A DNA stretch of 27,465 nucleotides from Bacteroidetes bacterium 4572_114. GTDB taxonomy: Bacteria > Bacteroidota > Bacteroidia > Bacteroidales > 4484-276. This document shows positions 1-8,862 of the stretch, piece by piece. Each line of letters starts with the position of its first letter. Position 1 is the first letter of the stretch. Where the stretch lies: assembly GCA_002254335.1 (NCBI GenBank), contig NIVA01000002.1, positions 1 through 27,465 of the forward strand, written 5' to 3'. The translations under genes were made by a program, and so were the position numbers. The notes under the pieces are model-generated. The model was not told the DNA's origin. It was given only the letters and a program-made list of their open reading frames with translations, and did no database searches.

Positions 1-703
1 TTGCACTATTTAGTGTATTATCGTCATTCCAAAAATCCCAACCCGAAAGATCATCAACCAAACCATTTCCGTCATCGTCAATTCCGTTCATATCATCGTC
101 ATCCCATACAACGCCGTCACCATCTAAATCTTCACCGGGATTTACCCAAATGTTTCCTTCCAAATCCTCGTGTAGAATATCCGTACCAGTATCAAGAATA
201 CCAATAACAACCTCTGGGCTGCCGTTTTCTTTATCCCATGCCTTGAAAGCATCAATGCCATATGATGGTGGTAACGCATTAACATCCTCATGTAAATGCC
301 ATTGTTCCCCATAATAGGTATCGGTTGCGTGAACAGCAAATACACCAATTGTACTTGGTTCAGCCATTTCAATGGAAGGATTCGCAATGAAGTTTTCCAC
401 TACTTCTAATGTGGGAGTATTATCAGTTATTTCCAAATCGTAATATCCAAGTGAATTGGAACGAACAATAGTACAATTATTCATTTGTACAATTTGATTT
501 TTCTGGCTTTCACTTACTCCCGAAACAAATTTAACTATTATAATTGATTCATAGACCTCAAATTGATCCCCATTGTAAAGCTGGTACCATATTGAATCAA
601 TCTTTTCATAAGTAATACCATTGATTAGTTTTGTTTGTGCGTAGCCAATACACAAAACGCCAAACAAGGCTACTGTTAAAATGAAAGTTTTTTTGTATTT
701 CAT
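1..703 (-). CDS. Secreted subtilisin-like serine protease (S8), 3' part outside window
   Basis: The reading frame starts at the ATG at 703 and stays open to the left edge, giving about 234 residues. Residues 1-23 form a signal peptide (MKYKK, hydrophobic stretch, then GYAQ). A prodomain-like region follows (about 25-155). The catalytic Asp box of subtilases is then plain: VVIGILDTGTDILHEDLEGN, with the Asp at about residue 171. After it comes an Asp-rich segment (NGIDDDGNGLVDD, then SGWDF) typical of Bacteroidota subtilases and probably calcium-binding. The catalytic His and Ser lie beyond the window. The ATG overlaps the TGA of the upstream gene (ATGA), so the two genes are probably translationally coupled. 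By family it is an exported endopeptidase; T9SS export is inferred from the neighbour, because its own C-terminus is not visible. Confidence 0.88.
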   Translation of the reverse strand, partial: MKYKKTFILTVALFGVLCIGYAQTKLINGITYEKIDSIWYQLYNGDQFEVYESIIIVKFVSGVSESQKNQIVQMNNCTIVRSNSLGYYDLEITDNTPTLEVVENFIANPSIEMAEPSTIGVFAVHATDTYYGEQWHLHEDVNALPPSYGIDAFKAWDKENGSPEVVIGILDTGTDILHEDLEGNIWVNPGEDLDGDGVVWDDDDMNGIDDDGNGLVDDLSGWDFWNDDNTLNSA

Positions 704-3012
704 AATTTAATTATTTTACTTGAATGTATCTTTTTGTCATGTTGAAAGTGCACAATATATAGTCCATTTGTAATATCTTCTTCGTTATTATCTCTACCAT
801 CCCAAATTATTTCATATTCACCTTTTGTTTTATTTTCATTTACAATTGTCTTTATTAATCTACCTTGTAAATTATAAATTGAGATATTTACGATACCTGA
901 TTTTTTAATATTAAAAGTGATCTTTACCTTTTTCTTAAATGGGTTTGGTGACACATTCAAAGAATTATTTTTGGTAAAATCCAGATTGCTTTCAGTCTGT
1001 GTGATGTAATTTGTATCATAAATCCAAACACCGTCGCCATGTGTTGCCAGGTAATATATATTTTCATTAACAAATGGAATGATGTCGGTAACCCGGGTGT
1101 TGTATTTTCCTTCTAACTGTTGCCAGCTGGTTCCTGCATCCGAACTGTAAAATATCTTATTATTACGCGTAGAATAAAACAAATAATCGGGATTCTCATC
1201 ATAAATTCTGAAACAATAAATATTGTAATTGGGGAAAGGCCCGTTTTGATATTCAGCTAATGTTTGAAAACTATTGCCCCAGTCGTAGGATACCTCCACA
1301 GAAGAGTTGCCATATCCGGCGAGATTTGTTGCATAAATAATATTTGCATTCTGTGGATGAACAGCAATAATCAGTTTCTCAAAAGAGTTTTCCCAATTAA
1401 CACCACCATCCGTACTCCGGTATCTTCCAAGGTATAGAGTGTCCGGATGATTGGGATCCATCACTATTTCCCTGTAAACAGAATTAATAGATTCACCGAA
1501 AATAAATTCCCAGGAGTCTCCCCAGTCTGTTGACTTATATACACTTGATATGATTTTATAGTACAAAATATTTGTTTCTTTTGGGTTTATAGCTATATCG
1601 TTAATGTTACTAAACGTAGCAACAATTTCCTGGTATGTTTGCCCGCCGTCAAAACTTCTCCACAAGCCCCGCCCCCCGAAATAAATGGTATCGGGATGTT
1701 CGGGATCACATTTAACAACAGTAAAATGATCCTGTATGATGTACTCCCAGTTAAAACCGCCGTTTATACTTTTCCAAAGCCCCTGGTTGCCTGCAGCATA
1801 TATAATATCGCTATTTTTGGGATTAATTTCTATGTCGAGAATATAGGAATTCATCAGGCCGGTGTTTTGAATTTGTGTTGTAATACCTCCATCTTCAGAG
1901 TGAAAAACACCGTTATAAGTGCCGAAATATACATTGTCGGTGTTTGAAGCTTCAGCTTCACAACGATTTTTTAAGCTGTTTGTTCCAATAAAATATGAAA
2001 TCTTATCAACCTCGAACCAGGAAATTCCATTATCCGGACTTTTAAGAATACTAAAGTCTTCCGATTCTCTCTCAATATATAAATTAAAATCGGTATCGGC
2101 ATACATACTCATTACCCATTTATAGGGGTCTTCAAATCCTTCGTAAAGGTTCCAGTTTTGCCCTCCGTCATCAGAGGTGAACAACCAAAAATCTCCCCAA
2201 TCAGTTAAAACCACTCCCCACCATAATTGACTATTTTGAGGATCAATGTTTATTTCAAAGAATTCAAAGAAATCCGTAACTGTTTGCCAGGTATTTCCAT
2301 TATCATAACTTTCCTTTATTCCCCAGGGAAACCCGGGTTCGCCTGCACTTCCTATACATGTAATTATGTGGTCATTATCGCCCGGGTCTCTTTTTATGTC
2401 GGTTATCCTATAGGTGTTTCCATTGGGTAAACCTTGTTCTAAATTCCATGTAACCCCTCCGTTGAATGTTCTGTACATTCCTCCATTTGGAGGACAAGTA
2501 CCCGAGAAAGATTTGCCTGTTCCCAGCATAATATCATCGGTATCTTGCAGGTTGATCTTAATTAAATTAACGGCCAGGGTATCGGGCAATGTTTCGTTAG
2601 CTTTTTGCCAGGTAGAGCCGCCGTTTGTACTTTCAAACAATCCCCTCTCCTGTGTTCCTATCCACAGCTGGTTCTCATCCTGCGGGTGTACAGCAACGGC
2701 ATAAACCGGGTAATAATCGCCAAAATACCAACAGGGCAAGGTTGGTGGATTATTCAATGAATCTTCATATTGGGGAAGGATTTCTGTTGAACAGTATATC
2801 CATGTTTCACCCCCGTCAATCGTTTTATAAACTCCACCGGAATATGTTCCGATATATATAACATCATGATTCGAAGGAGCCATTGCCAGCGATATTACAT
2901 AGGCACAGTGTGGCCCCTTTCTAAACCATTTTGTATCGTCTAACAAAATTGTTTGTGATTGAGTAAACAATCCAATTAATATTACAGTTATTAGCAATAT
3001 ATAATTTTTCAT
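700..3012 (-). CDS. Secreted BNR/sortilin-like beta-propeller protein with T9SS sorting domain
   Basis: This is a 770-residue exported protein. It has an N-terminal signal peptide (MKNYILLITVILIGLFTQSQ). The body, about residues 25-670, consists of repeated blades carrying the S-x-D-x-G-x-x-W motif, for example TIDGGETW, STNGGSTW, SYDNGNTW, SSDAGTSW. These are the Asp-box (BNR) repeats of VPS10/sortilin-like and glycosidase-like propellers. Residues about 685-770 are a type A T9SS C-terminal domain: VSPNPF, an Ig-like core with YNLQGRLIKTI, and the closing GLYIVHF...KIIKL. It should therefore cross the outer membrane by the type IX system and be released or anchored there. No catalytic residues could be assigned, so binding or scaffolding is as likely as enzymatic activity. 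It is first in an operon with the downstream protease (4-nt overlap). Confidence 0.88.
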   Translation of the reverse strand: MKNYILLITVILIGLFTQSQTILLDDTKWFRKGPHCAYVISLAMAPSNHDVIYIGTYSGGVYKTIDGGETWIYCSTEILPQYEDSLNNPPTLPCWYFGDYYPVYAVAVHPQDENQLWIGTQERGLFESTNGGSTWQKANETLPDTLAVNLIKINLQDTDDIMLGTGKSFSGTCPPNGGMYRTFNGGVTWNLEQGLPNGNTYRITDIKRDPGDNDHIITCIGSAGEPGFPWGIKESYDNGNTWQTVTDFFEFFEINIDPQNSQLWWGVVLTDWGDFWLFTSDDGGQNWNLYEGFEDPYKWVMSMYADTDFNLYIERESEDFSILKSPDNGISWFEVDKISYFIGTNSLKNRCEAEASNTDNVYFGTYNGVFHSEDGGITTQIQNTGLMNSYILDIEINPKNSDIIYAAGNQGLWKSINGGFNWEYIIQDHFTVVKCDPEHPDTIYFGGRGLWRSFDGGQTYQEIVATFSNINDIAINPKETNILYYKIISSVYKSTDWGDSWEFIFGESINSVYREIVMDPNHPDTLYLGRYRSTDGGVNWENSFEKLIIAVHPQNANIIYATNLAGYGNSSVEVSYDWGNSFQTLAEYQNGPFPNYNIYCFRIYDENPDYLFYSTRNNKIFYSSDAGTSWQQLEGKYNTRVTDIIPFVNENIYYLATHGDGVWIYDTNYITQTESNLDFTKNNSLNVSPNPFKKKVKITFNIKKSGIVNISIYNLQGRLIKTIVNENKTKGEYEIIWDGRDNNEEDITNGLYIVHFQHDKKIHSSKIIKL

Positions 3013-3104
3013 CTCTTATACTCAATTTTAATTGTTTTTGTTATTTAACGCTTTTTATTTTCATTTCGATTATAAGCACTTTTAAATTATTAACAATTTT
3101 AGGT

Positions 3105-3133
3105 CAAAGTTAGACTGAGCCAACAATTTCCAA
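3105..3133 (-). promoter_or_regulatory. Bacteroidota-type promoter for the propeller/protease operon
   Basis: On the minus strand TTG (3133-3131) is followed after 18 nt by TAACTTTG (3112-3105), matching the TTG / TAnnTTTG consensus of the Bacteroidota housekeeping sigma factor. It would give a leader of roughly 85-90 nt before the ATG at 3012. Confidence 0.55.
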
Positions 3134-3164
3134 AATTACAAAAAGTTTTTCATTTTCCACTTCT

Positions 3165-3515
3165 TTAGTTTTTAATTGTTTTGTGCATAAGCCCCAATTT
3201 AAGCTCTTTTGGTTTTTCCAGCCTATGGCTTGCGTTTCGGCTAAAACCGAAAGTGCTTAAATGTGCGGTGGCTTTCGCCTTGTTGCTATCGTCTAATAAA
3301 GTTACTTCCGACTTATTTAAGATTATTTCAAAAGCCTCTATACCTTCCTTATTTTTTGCAAATCTTGTATTTATTGTTTCGTAAAGAGAAGGATATGGTA
3401 TTATTATGTTACCAAGTGAAAGATACTCATACAATCCAATAGCTTGATTATGATAACTATCCCTTTTGTCATAAAGGCCAAACCAAAAACCTGTGTCAAC
3501 AAGAATATTATTCAT
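3165..3515 (-). CDS. PIN-domain toxin-like protein with disrupted C-terminus
   Basis: The frame encodes 116 residues. The N-terminus is a clear PIN fold (RNase of VapC type): LVDTGFWFGLYD with Asp7, a YETINTRF helix with Glu46, and the LNKSEVTLLDD strand near 67-76. An intact PIN protein continues with a motif holding the third and fourth metal-binding acids (around residues 90-115). Here the frame switches instead, after about residue 82, into a tail (STFGFSRNASHRLEKP and on) without those acids, and this tail coincides with a repeat-like DNA segment at 3168-3269. The protein is therefore probably an inactive toxin remnant, though it could be a variant. It starts 5 nt after the stop of the upstream gene, so the two form one transcription unit like a toxin/antitoxin pair. 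Confidence 0.65.
   Translation of the reverse strand: MNNILVDTGFWFGLYDKRDSYHNQAIGLYEYLSLGNIIIPYPSLYETINTRFAKNKEGIEAFEIILNKSEVTLLDDSNKAKATAHLSTFGFSRNASHRLEKPKELKLGLMHKTIKN
3168..3269. repeat. Repeat-like hairpin segment fused to the PIN frame
   Basis: This segment replaces the expected end of the PIN gene. It contains a small perfect stem (3235-3240 TTTCGG with 3247-3252 CCGAAA, 6-nt loop) and an AGCCTATGGCT near-palindrome around 3220-3230. The tail it encodes resembles no PIN sequence. That it is a dispersed genomic repeat is inference: there is no second copy inside this window. Confidence 0.35.
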
Positions 3516-3520
3516 AACAA

Positions 3521-3853
3521 TTATTGGTCAAGTATATCCTCATCTATTGGCGCATAACCTTCCCAGGGGGAAGCTTTCCTGTTTCCAATAATAAACTTAC
3601 CTACTGTAGAAATTTTACCATCATTATTTTTATGTTTAAATATTGCATATACCCTGTCCCCATTTTTAAACTCAATATTTTCCTGAAGATCATTTATCAA
3701 TTCTGTCATTACATCAGAACTAAATTTATATTTAAAGTATGTAACACTATTTCCACATTCTTTGGCTTCATTAGTATCAAGCCATTTGTAAAGACCCGGA
3801 TAATCGCCTTTTATACCAAGGTCGTATGACATCCAAACACTTTGAGTTTTCAT
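3521..3853 (-). CDS. Hypothetical protein, possible partner or antitoxin of the PIN protein
   Basis: The protein has 110 residues from the ATG at 3853; a TTG two codons upstream is a weaker start. I do not recognise the family. It starts MKTQSVWMSYDLGIKGDYPG, is predicted mixed alpha/beta and soluble, and ends in an acidic stretch (PIDEDILDQ). No DNA-binding fold of a classical antitoxin (ribbon-helix-helix, AbrB, HTH) is apparent. Its stop lies 5 nt before the PIN start, so the two are co-transcribed, and the position matches that of an antitoxin. The motif EFKNGDRVYAIFKHKNNDGK recalls a small beta-barrel, but this is only an impression. Confidence 0.7.
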   Translation of the reverse strand: MKTQSVWMSYDLGIKGDYPGLYKWLDTNEAKECGNSVTYFKYKFSSDVMTELINDLQENIEFKNGDRVYAIFKHKNNDGKISTVGKFIIGNRKASPWEGYAPIDEDILDQ

Positions 3854-4022
3854 TTTCAATATTTTATAGATTAATAGTCAAATGCACAAGTTTTATTGTC
3901 CGATGATGATTTTCCTTGTTTTTAATAATAAAAAACATTTAGGTAAACGCAATAAATAAAAACTTTAGTATCTATTTTTATGACAGATATTTGCTCTCAA
4001 ATTTAGGGAACTGCCAGGCTAA

Positions 4023-4322
4023 TTAAAGATGTGGATCCCTTTTCTTTACCATACTTTTCTTATCAAATTGACTGGTGATGTCTTTTAAACCTTTGGTTTC
4101 TTTGGTAACATCATCTTTTAGTTTGGTTGTTACTTTACGGATGTCACCTGTTTCGCGGTCGATCTCATCTTTAATTTCGCTGGTGGCTTTTTTAATTTCG
4201 TTCATACCTTTACCTATCCACCGGGCAATTTCAGGTATTTTATCCGGCCCAAATATGATAAACACAATGAGCACTATTATAAAAATCTCGCCTCCGCTGA
4301 TATTGAAAAATAAAAGGGTCAA
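4023..4322 (-). CDS. tatA: Twin-arginine translocase TatA/TatB-type subunit
   Basis: A 99-residue protein with the TatA/B architecture: a short N-terminus, one membrane helix (about residues 10-24, GGEIFIIVLIVFIIF), the hinge FGPDKIP at 24-30, an amphipathic helix (EIARWIGKGMNEIKKATSEI) and a charged tail. It forms the pore or adaptor part of the Tat system, which moves folded proteins across the inner membrane. The start is a TTG at 4322; no in-frame ATG precedes the helix. Bacteroidota often use a single TatA-like protein with TatC; no tatC is in this window. The gene lies downstream of secDF but is separated from it by a strong terminator, so it is probably transcribed on its own. Confidence 0.85.
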   Translation of the reverse strand: MTLLFFNISGGEIFIIVLIVFIIFGPDKIPEIARWIGKGMNEIKKATSEIKDEIDRETGDIRKVTTKLKDDVTKETKGLKDITSQFDKKSMVKKRDPHL

Positions 4323-4368
4323 TGTTTTGTAAATTTAATTTTGGTTAAATGGTTTTATTTTGCTTTCG

Positions 4369-4376
4369 CAAAAGTA
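4369..4376 (-). promoter_or_regulatory. Candidate -7 box for tatA
   Basis: TACTTTTG on the minus strand matches TAnnTTTG exactly. It lies immediately downstream of the U-tract of the secDF terminator, so the -33 region would fall inside the terminator stem. The leader to the TTG start at 4322 would be about 40 nt. Confidence 0.4.
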
Positions 4377-4419
4377 AAAAAAAAAGTCCCGTTAAAGACA
4401 TCATGCCAATAACGGGACT
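4377..4419 (-). terminator. Rho-independent terminator of secDF
   Basis: A perfect 10-bp stem (4385-4394 AGTCCCGTTA with 4410-4419 TAACGGGACT) with a 15-nt loop is followed on the minus strand by an uninterrupted run of eight or more T residues. It lies 22 nt past the secDF stop. A run of T on the plus strand (4425-4431) would let it act in both directions. Confidence 0.85.
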
Positions 4420-4440
4420 GTAATATTTTTTCTAAAGAAT

Positions 4441-7400
4441 TTATTTTCGGCCTTTTTTGATGTTCTTTTTAACATCTTTCTTGCTGTTTATTTTGAGCAG
4501 ATCGTAGGCTATCGGGCTGGCAACAAACAACGAAGAGTAGGTACCGACCAGGATGCCAATGAGCAAGGCAAAAGTAAAGCCCCGGATTACTTCGCCACCA
4601 AAAACAAAAATGATGAGCAATACGATCAGGGTTGTGCCTGACGTGTTGAGGGTACGGGCCAGGGTACTGTTCAAACCATCGTTAATATTGTCAGCTATTC
4701 CCTTTTTGGGATGCAGGAACACATACTCACGGATACGGTCGAAAATAATTACCGTATCGTTTATTGAGTAACCGATAATAGTTAGGATAGCAGCAATAAA
4801 TGCCTGGTCAATCTCGAGGTTAAACGGTAAAATGTTATAAAAGATCGAGAACAGACCAATGGTTATCAAGCTATCGTGGAACAATGCAATAACACCTGAC
4901 AGGCCATATTGCCATTTTTTAAACCTGAGGGCGATATAAATAAAGATGACTATCAAGGCGAAAACTATGGCCATTACCGCACGGTTCCTAATGTCATCGG
5001 CAATGGTCGGCCCCACTTTTTGTGAACTTAATATGCCAACTAATTTATCAGCTTCCGTATCGGCAATAAAACTCTTATAGGCCATCGACTGATTTTCAAA
5101 ATAAGGCTTGAGCGCTGTAAACAACTTATGCTGTATCAATGAGTCAACACTTGGGTTATCATCATCAATTAAATATTTAGTTGTAACTTTTACCTGTGTG
5201 CTTGGGCCGAAGGTTTTAACTTCGGGTTGCTGGCCAAATTCTGTATCGAGCGATTTTCTGATTTCATTGGTATTGACCGGTGTATCGAAACGAATAACAT
5301 ACGAACGGCCACCCGAGAAGTCAACACCATAATTCAACCCCCTGGTAGCAAGTGATGCAATACCTATTATGATAATGGCTGCCGATAACATATAAGCACC
5401 TTTTCTCATTTTAAGGAAGTTGATATTAGAACCTACTAAAGTATTAATGGTAAACTTGTTGCCAAAAGAGATGGATTTGTTCTTATCAAGGAAATAAGAA
5501 AATACCAGCCTTGAGATAAAGATAGCCGAGAACAATGATGAAAGGATACCAATGATAAGGGTAGTGGCAAAGCCCTGTACCGGGCCTGAACCAAATGTAT
5601 AAAGTACAATACCCGTTAAGAGGGTGGTAACGTTTCCATCGATAATAGCAGAATAGGCATTTTTATAACCATCGTTAATGGCAAGTTTTAACCCTTTACC
5701 GGCCCTGACTTCCTCCTTGATACGTTCATAAATAATCACGTTGGCATCCACCGCCATACCAAGGGTAAGCACAATACCTGCAATACCAGGTAATGTAAGT
5801 ACTGCACCCAATGATGCAAGTACGCCAAACAAGAAGAACATATTGGTAAGCAGGGCAAGGTCGGCCACCCAGCCTGCGCGGTTGTAGTAAAATATCATAT
5901 AAAGAAGCACAAGGAAAAAAGCAACAATAAACGAGATTAATCCGTCGCTCACAGCAACTTTACCAAGTGAAGGCCCAACCACGGCTTCTTCAACAATCCT
6001 TGCAGGTGCAGGAAGTTTACCTGCTTTTAATATATTGGCAAGGTCTTTTGCTTCATCTATTTCCATATTGCCCGAAATTGATGACCTCCCGCCGGCAATT
6101 TCAGAATTGACATTTGGGGCGGAATAGACGTAATTATCCAGAACAATGGCCACTTGACGCCCAATATTATCACCTGTCAGCCTTTTCCAGATACGTGCAC
6201 CTTCCGAGTTCATGCTCATCGAAACTTCCACACGTCCGTTCTGGTCATAATCCTGGCGTGCATCCACAATTACATCTCCACCGAGGGCAGCATTGCCATC
6301 ACGTGAAGTTATCTTAAGTGCTATTAGTTCTAAGTGATCAGGGGTTTGTTTTTCAGGTTTGATGGTCCAAACCAGTTTCATGTCCCTCGGAAACACATCT
6401 TTTACTTTCCTAAGTAAGCTATTGACCATGGCGGTGTCCTTTATTTGGGCATAACCAACGGTTGCCCTGGCAGCAGGGCTATAATTCCCTTGCTGGTTTT
6501 GTACCAGGTTGGGGCGTAAATATGCAAAAAGCGGGTTTGTTTTGGCAATTTCTTCAGCCGTCATAGTTTTCTGGGATACATCCAACGAGTCACTTATCTG
6601 GTCGAGCAAGTCTTGTCCGGTGGTATCAACTTCTTCTGTTACTTCTTCCGTTACTTCCTCAGTAACAACTTCTTCATCAGTTTCGGCCAATGGGCTTTCT
6701 TCGGCAACGTCATCAAGTATTTTTTCCGTATCAAGAATAGTCAACAACTTTTTATCGGCATTCTGAAACGAATTGTACAATTCTGAGAAATTATAAGTTT
6801 CCCAGAATTCGAGGTTTGCAGTACCCTGGAGAAGTTTACGTACACGTTCCGGCTCCTTGATCCCCGGCAATTCAACAAGTATGCGCCCGGCGGTTTGCAA
6901 CTTTTGGATGTTGGGCTGTGCCACACCAAAGCGGTCGATACGTGTACGGAGGATGTTAAAAGTACGGTCGATGGCAGCATTGGTTTCGTGCCTGATTATA
7001 CGTAAAACTTCTTCGTTGGTTGAATTATAGTTGATCTGGCTTTTAAATTCGGAGATAAATATGGAGGCGAGTTGCGCATTAGGGTCAACTTCTTCAAATG
7101 ATTTTCCAAACAGGGTCACAAAATCCTCCTGGCTATCTTTTTGCTTTTCGCGGGCCAGGTTAAGGGCTGCCACGAATGTGGCGTTTTTGCTGTTGCCCGA
7201 TAATCCCCGGATAATATCAACTACCGATACTTCAAGTGTTACGTTCATCCCACCTTTCAGGTCAAGGCCAAGGTTAAGTTCGCGTTCTTTAGTTTCTTTG
7301 TAGGTGTACTTCCTGATAAGGATATTATAAACTACCTGGTTCGACATGGAGTCGCGGTAATAAGTATCCCTTGCCTTGGCAATAGAATCGTACAGATACT

Positions 7401-7578
7401 GTTCCCTTACCTGGTTCCCATCGGCAAGCAGTTTTGATAACCTTTCCGTCTCCGCATTGTGGGCATATTCACCTGCCCTTTTCTCTACCCTTGATGTTAC
7501 GTAAGTAAACGATAAATGGTAAAGACAAACTAAAGCAAACAGGATGGCAATAAACTTGATAAATCCTTTATTTTGCAT
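4441..7578 (-). CDS. secDF: Protein translocase SecDF fusion
   Basis: This 1045-residue protein carries SecD and SecF in one chain, as is usual in Bacteroidota. The SecD half has a first membrane helix (about 8-28), the LGLDLKGGMNV motif (103-112), a large periplasmic P1 domain (FGVAQPNIQ near 217-225), and the helix motif GMAVDANVIIYERIKEE near 607-623. The SecF half follows with RGLNYGVDFSGGRSYVIRF and the conserved IGYSINDTVIIFDRIRE. It uses proton flow to pull exported proteins through SecYEG and would serve the many signal-peptide proteins here. An acidic low-complexity insert (about residues 284-345, including EEVTEEVTEEV) sits in the periplasmic region. A promoter lies just upstream and a terminator just downstream, so it is probably monocistronic. 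Confidence 0.97.
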   Translation of the reverse strand: MQNKGFIKFIAILFALVCLYHLSFTYVTSRVEKRAGEYAHNAETERLSKLLADGNQVREQYLYDSIAKARDTYYRDSMSNQVVYNILIRKYTYKETKERELNLGLDLKGGMNVTLEVSVVDIIRGLSGNSKNATFVAALNLAREKQKDSQEDFVTLFGKSFEEVDPNAQLASIFISEFKSQINYNSTNEEVLRIIRHETNAAIDRTFNILRTRIDRFGVAQPNIQKLQTAGRILVELPGIKEPERVRKLLQGTANLEFWETYNFSELYNSFQNADKKLLTILDTEKILDDVAEESPLAETDEEVVTEEVTEEVTEEVDTTGQDLLDQISDSLDVSQKTMTAEEIAKTNPLFAYLRPNLVQNQQGNYSPAARATVGYAQIKDTAMVNSLLRKVKDVFPRDMKLVWTIKPEKQTPDHLELIALKITSRDGNAALGGDVIVDARQDYDQNGRVEVSMSMNSEGARIWKRLTGDNIGRQVAIVLDNYVYSAPNVNSEIAGGRSSISGNMEIDEAKDLANILKAGKLPAPARIVEEAVVGPSLGKVAVSDGLISFIVAFFLVLLYMIFYYNRAGWVADLALLTNMFFLFGVLASLGAVLTLPGIAGIVLTLGMAVDANVIIYERIKEEVRAGKGLKLAINDGYKNAYSAIIDGNVTTLLTGIVLYTFGSGPVQGFATTLIIGILSSLFSAIFISRLVFSYFLDKNKSISFGNKFTINTLVGSNINFLKMRKGAYMLSAAIIIIGIASLATRGLNYGVDFSGGRSYVIRFDTPVNTNEIRKSLDTEFGQQPEVKTFGPSTQVKVTTKYLIDDDNPSVDSLIQHKLFTALKPYFENQSMAYKSFIADTEADKLVGILSSQKVGPTIADDIRNRAVMAIVFALIVIFIYIALRFKKWQYGLSGVIALFHDSLITIGLFSIFYNILPFNLEIDQAFIAAILTIIGYSINDTVIIFDRIREYVFLHPKKGIADNINDGLNSTLARTLNTSGTTLIVLLIIFVFGGEVIRGFTFALLIGILVGTYSSLFVASPIAYDLLKINSKKDVKKNIKKGRK

Positions 7579-7635
7579 GTGTGATTAAATTTTTAAATAA
7601 AAAAACTTATGAAATTCCTTAAAATTTTGAGGGTG

Positions 7636-7665
7636 CAAAGATATAACAACAATTATAATTAACAA
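7636..7665 (-). promoter_or_regulatory. Bacteroidota-type promoter of secDF
   Basis: On the minus strand TTG (7665-7663), a 19-nt spacer and TATCTTTG (7643-7636) give a full match to the TTG / TAnnTTTG consensus. The leader to the secDF ATG at 7578 is about 50 nt and AT-rich. Confidence 0.7.
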
Positions 7666-7752
7666 GTAATGATAATTAACAAATTTTCCACAACATTGTT
7701 AAATTCGCTATAACCCTTACAGCACATAGGATACAGGCGGGAATGACAAATG

Positions 7753-8700
7753 CTAATTGAGCAAAACCACCATCATAATCATGGTAATACAGGATGAAAT
7801 AAAGGTTGCAAAGACCAAAATTGAGGTTAATTCGGCATCACAACCATAACGTTTTGCAAAAACCGCGGTCATTGCTGCTGTAGGCATGGCCGCCTCCAAC
7901 ACAACAATTTGATGCCACAGATCGGGAAAACCGAAATATATTGATTGTGAGTATGAAAGCACCGGTTGGACAATTAATTTGATAACTATCACAAGGGCTG
8001 TTGCCCACCAAACTTTTCTTAGGTCTTTGAAATGAAGCATTACCCCAATTAACAGGGCTACAAGAAAGGTGTTTGCACCAGAGATAAGATTTAACGCTTT
8101 GTAAATTCCACCAACAAAAACATTATTGTGCGGAAGTTCGATAAAAGAGACTAAAATACCCAGGGTCAACGAAATGAAAATAGGGGAATAGAAAAATTTA
8201 ACCATTTCCCGGTATTTTTCTTTTTTGTTTGAGGTGTGTGAGCCAAAATGCATGGCAATAAATATACCCATGGTAAACAGTAGCGTGGCCACACCCAGTT
8301 CGCTTACCACGGCAGCATCGGCCAGGGCTTCGCTGCTGTCCTTAAAAATCTCCTTTACAACGGCATAGCCTAAAAATGCAGAGCTGGTAAAGGTAGCACC
8401 CAGGATTAAAGCCCCCCGGCGTGGCCGCGAAAGGTTAAAAAAAGAACTGATGGCCCAGGCTATCAACGCACATGCTACCTGGGAGGTAATCATCACCAGA
8501 GCAAGCATTAGTTTTTCGGCCTCAAATTGGTGCTGCGAAAGAGCATAAAAGATCATTGAGGGGATGGTAACATTAATGATGATCTTGGTGAAAACCAACC
8601 CATCCTCTTCTTTGATAACCTTCCACTTGCGGAGGGACATCCCTAAAAAAATCACTGAAATGAGGACCAATAAGGCCTCAATGGCACTGTGTTCAAACAT
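7753..8700 (-). CDS. AEC-family (auxin efflux carrier-like) membrane transporter
   Basis: This is a 315-residue integral membrane protein with about ten hydrophobic segments in the five-plus-five pattern of the AEC (Mem_trans) family. Recognisable stretches are ISVIFLGMSLRKWKVI near the N-terminus, the TIPSMIFYALS helix, GATFTSSAFLGYAVV in the centre, and EAAMPTAAMTAVFAKRYGCD before the last helix, where the family has its conserved Pro-containing segment. Members export or import small organic anions; substrate cannot be told from sequence. I chose the ATG at 8700: the frame runs open to 8988, but the extra 96 residues are translated repeat DNA and would precede an already complete first helix. 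TACTTTTA at 8728-8735 may be a weak -7 box. Confidence 0.88.
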   Translation of the reverse strand: MFEHSAIEALLVLISVIFLGMSLRKWKVIKEEDGLVFTKIIINVTIPSMIFYALSQHQFEAEKLMLALVMITSQVACALIAWAISSFFNLSRPRRGALILGATFTSSAFLGYAVVKEIFKDSSEALADAAVVSELGVATLLFTMGIFIAMHFGSHTSNKKEKYREMVKFFYSPIFISLTLGILVSFIELPHNNVFVGGIYKALNLISGANTFLVALLIGVMLHFKDLRKVWWATALVIVIKLIVQPVLSYSQSIYFGFPDLWHQIVVLEAAMPTAAMTAVFAKRYGCDAELTSILVFATFISSCITMIMMVVLLN

Positions 8701-8862
8701 AGTTTTATTTTTGGCAGATTTAGCTGGTAAAAGTAGGGTAATTTGGGGAATGGGGGAATGGAAAGATGGAATATTGGAAAGGTGGAAATATGGAATGGTG
8801 GAATAGGGCTTGTTTAGCAGATTACAGGAATACATGGTTGGGAAAAAGACCTCATTCCCTAA

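Noticed and set aside
142..387. 81-codon minus-strand frame near the left edge
   Set aside because: It is a shifted frame within the subtilase gene, whose correct frame carries the signal peptide and catalytic Asp box.
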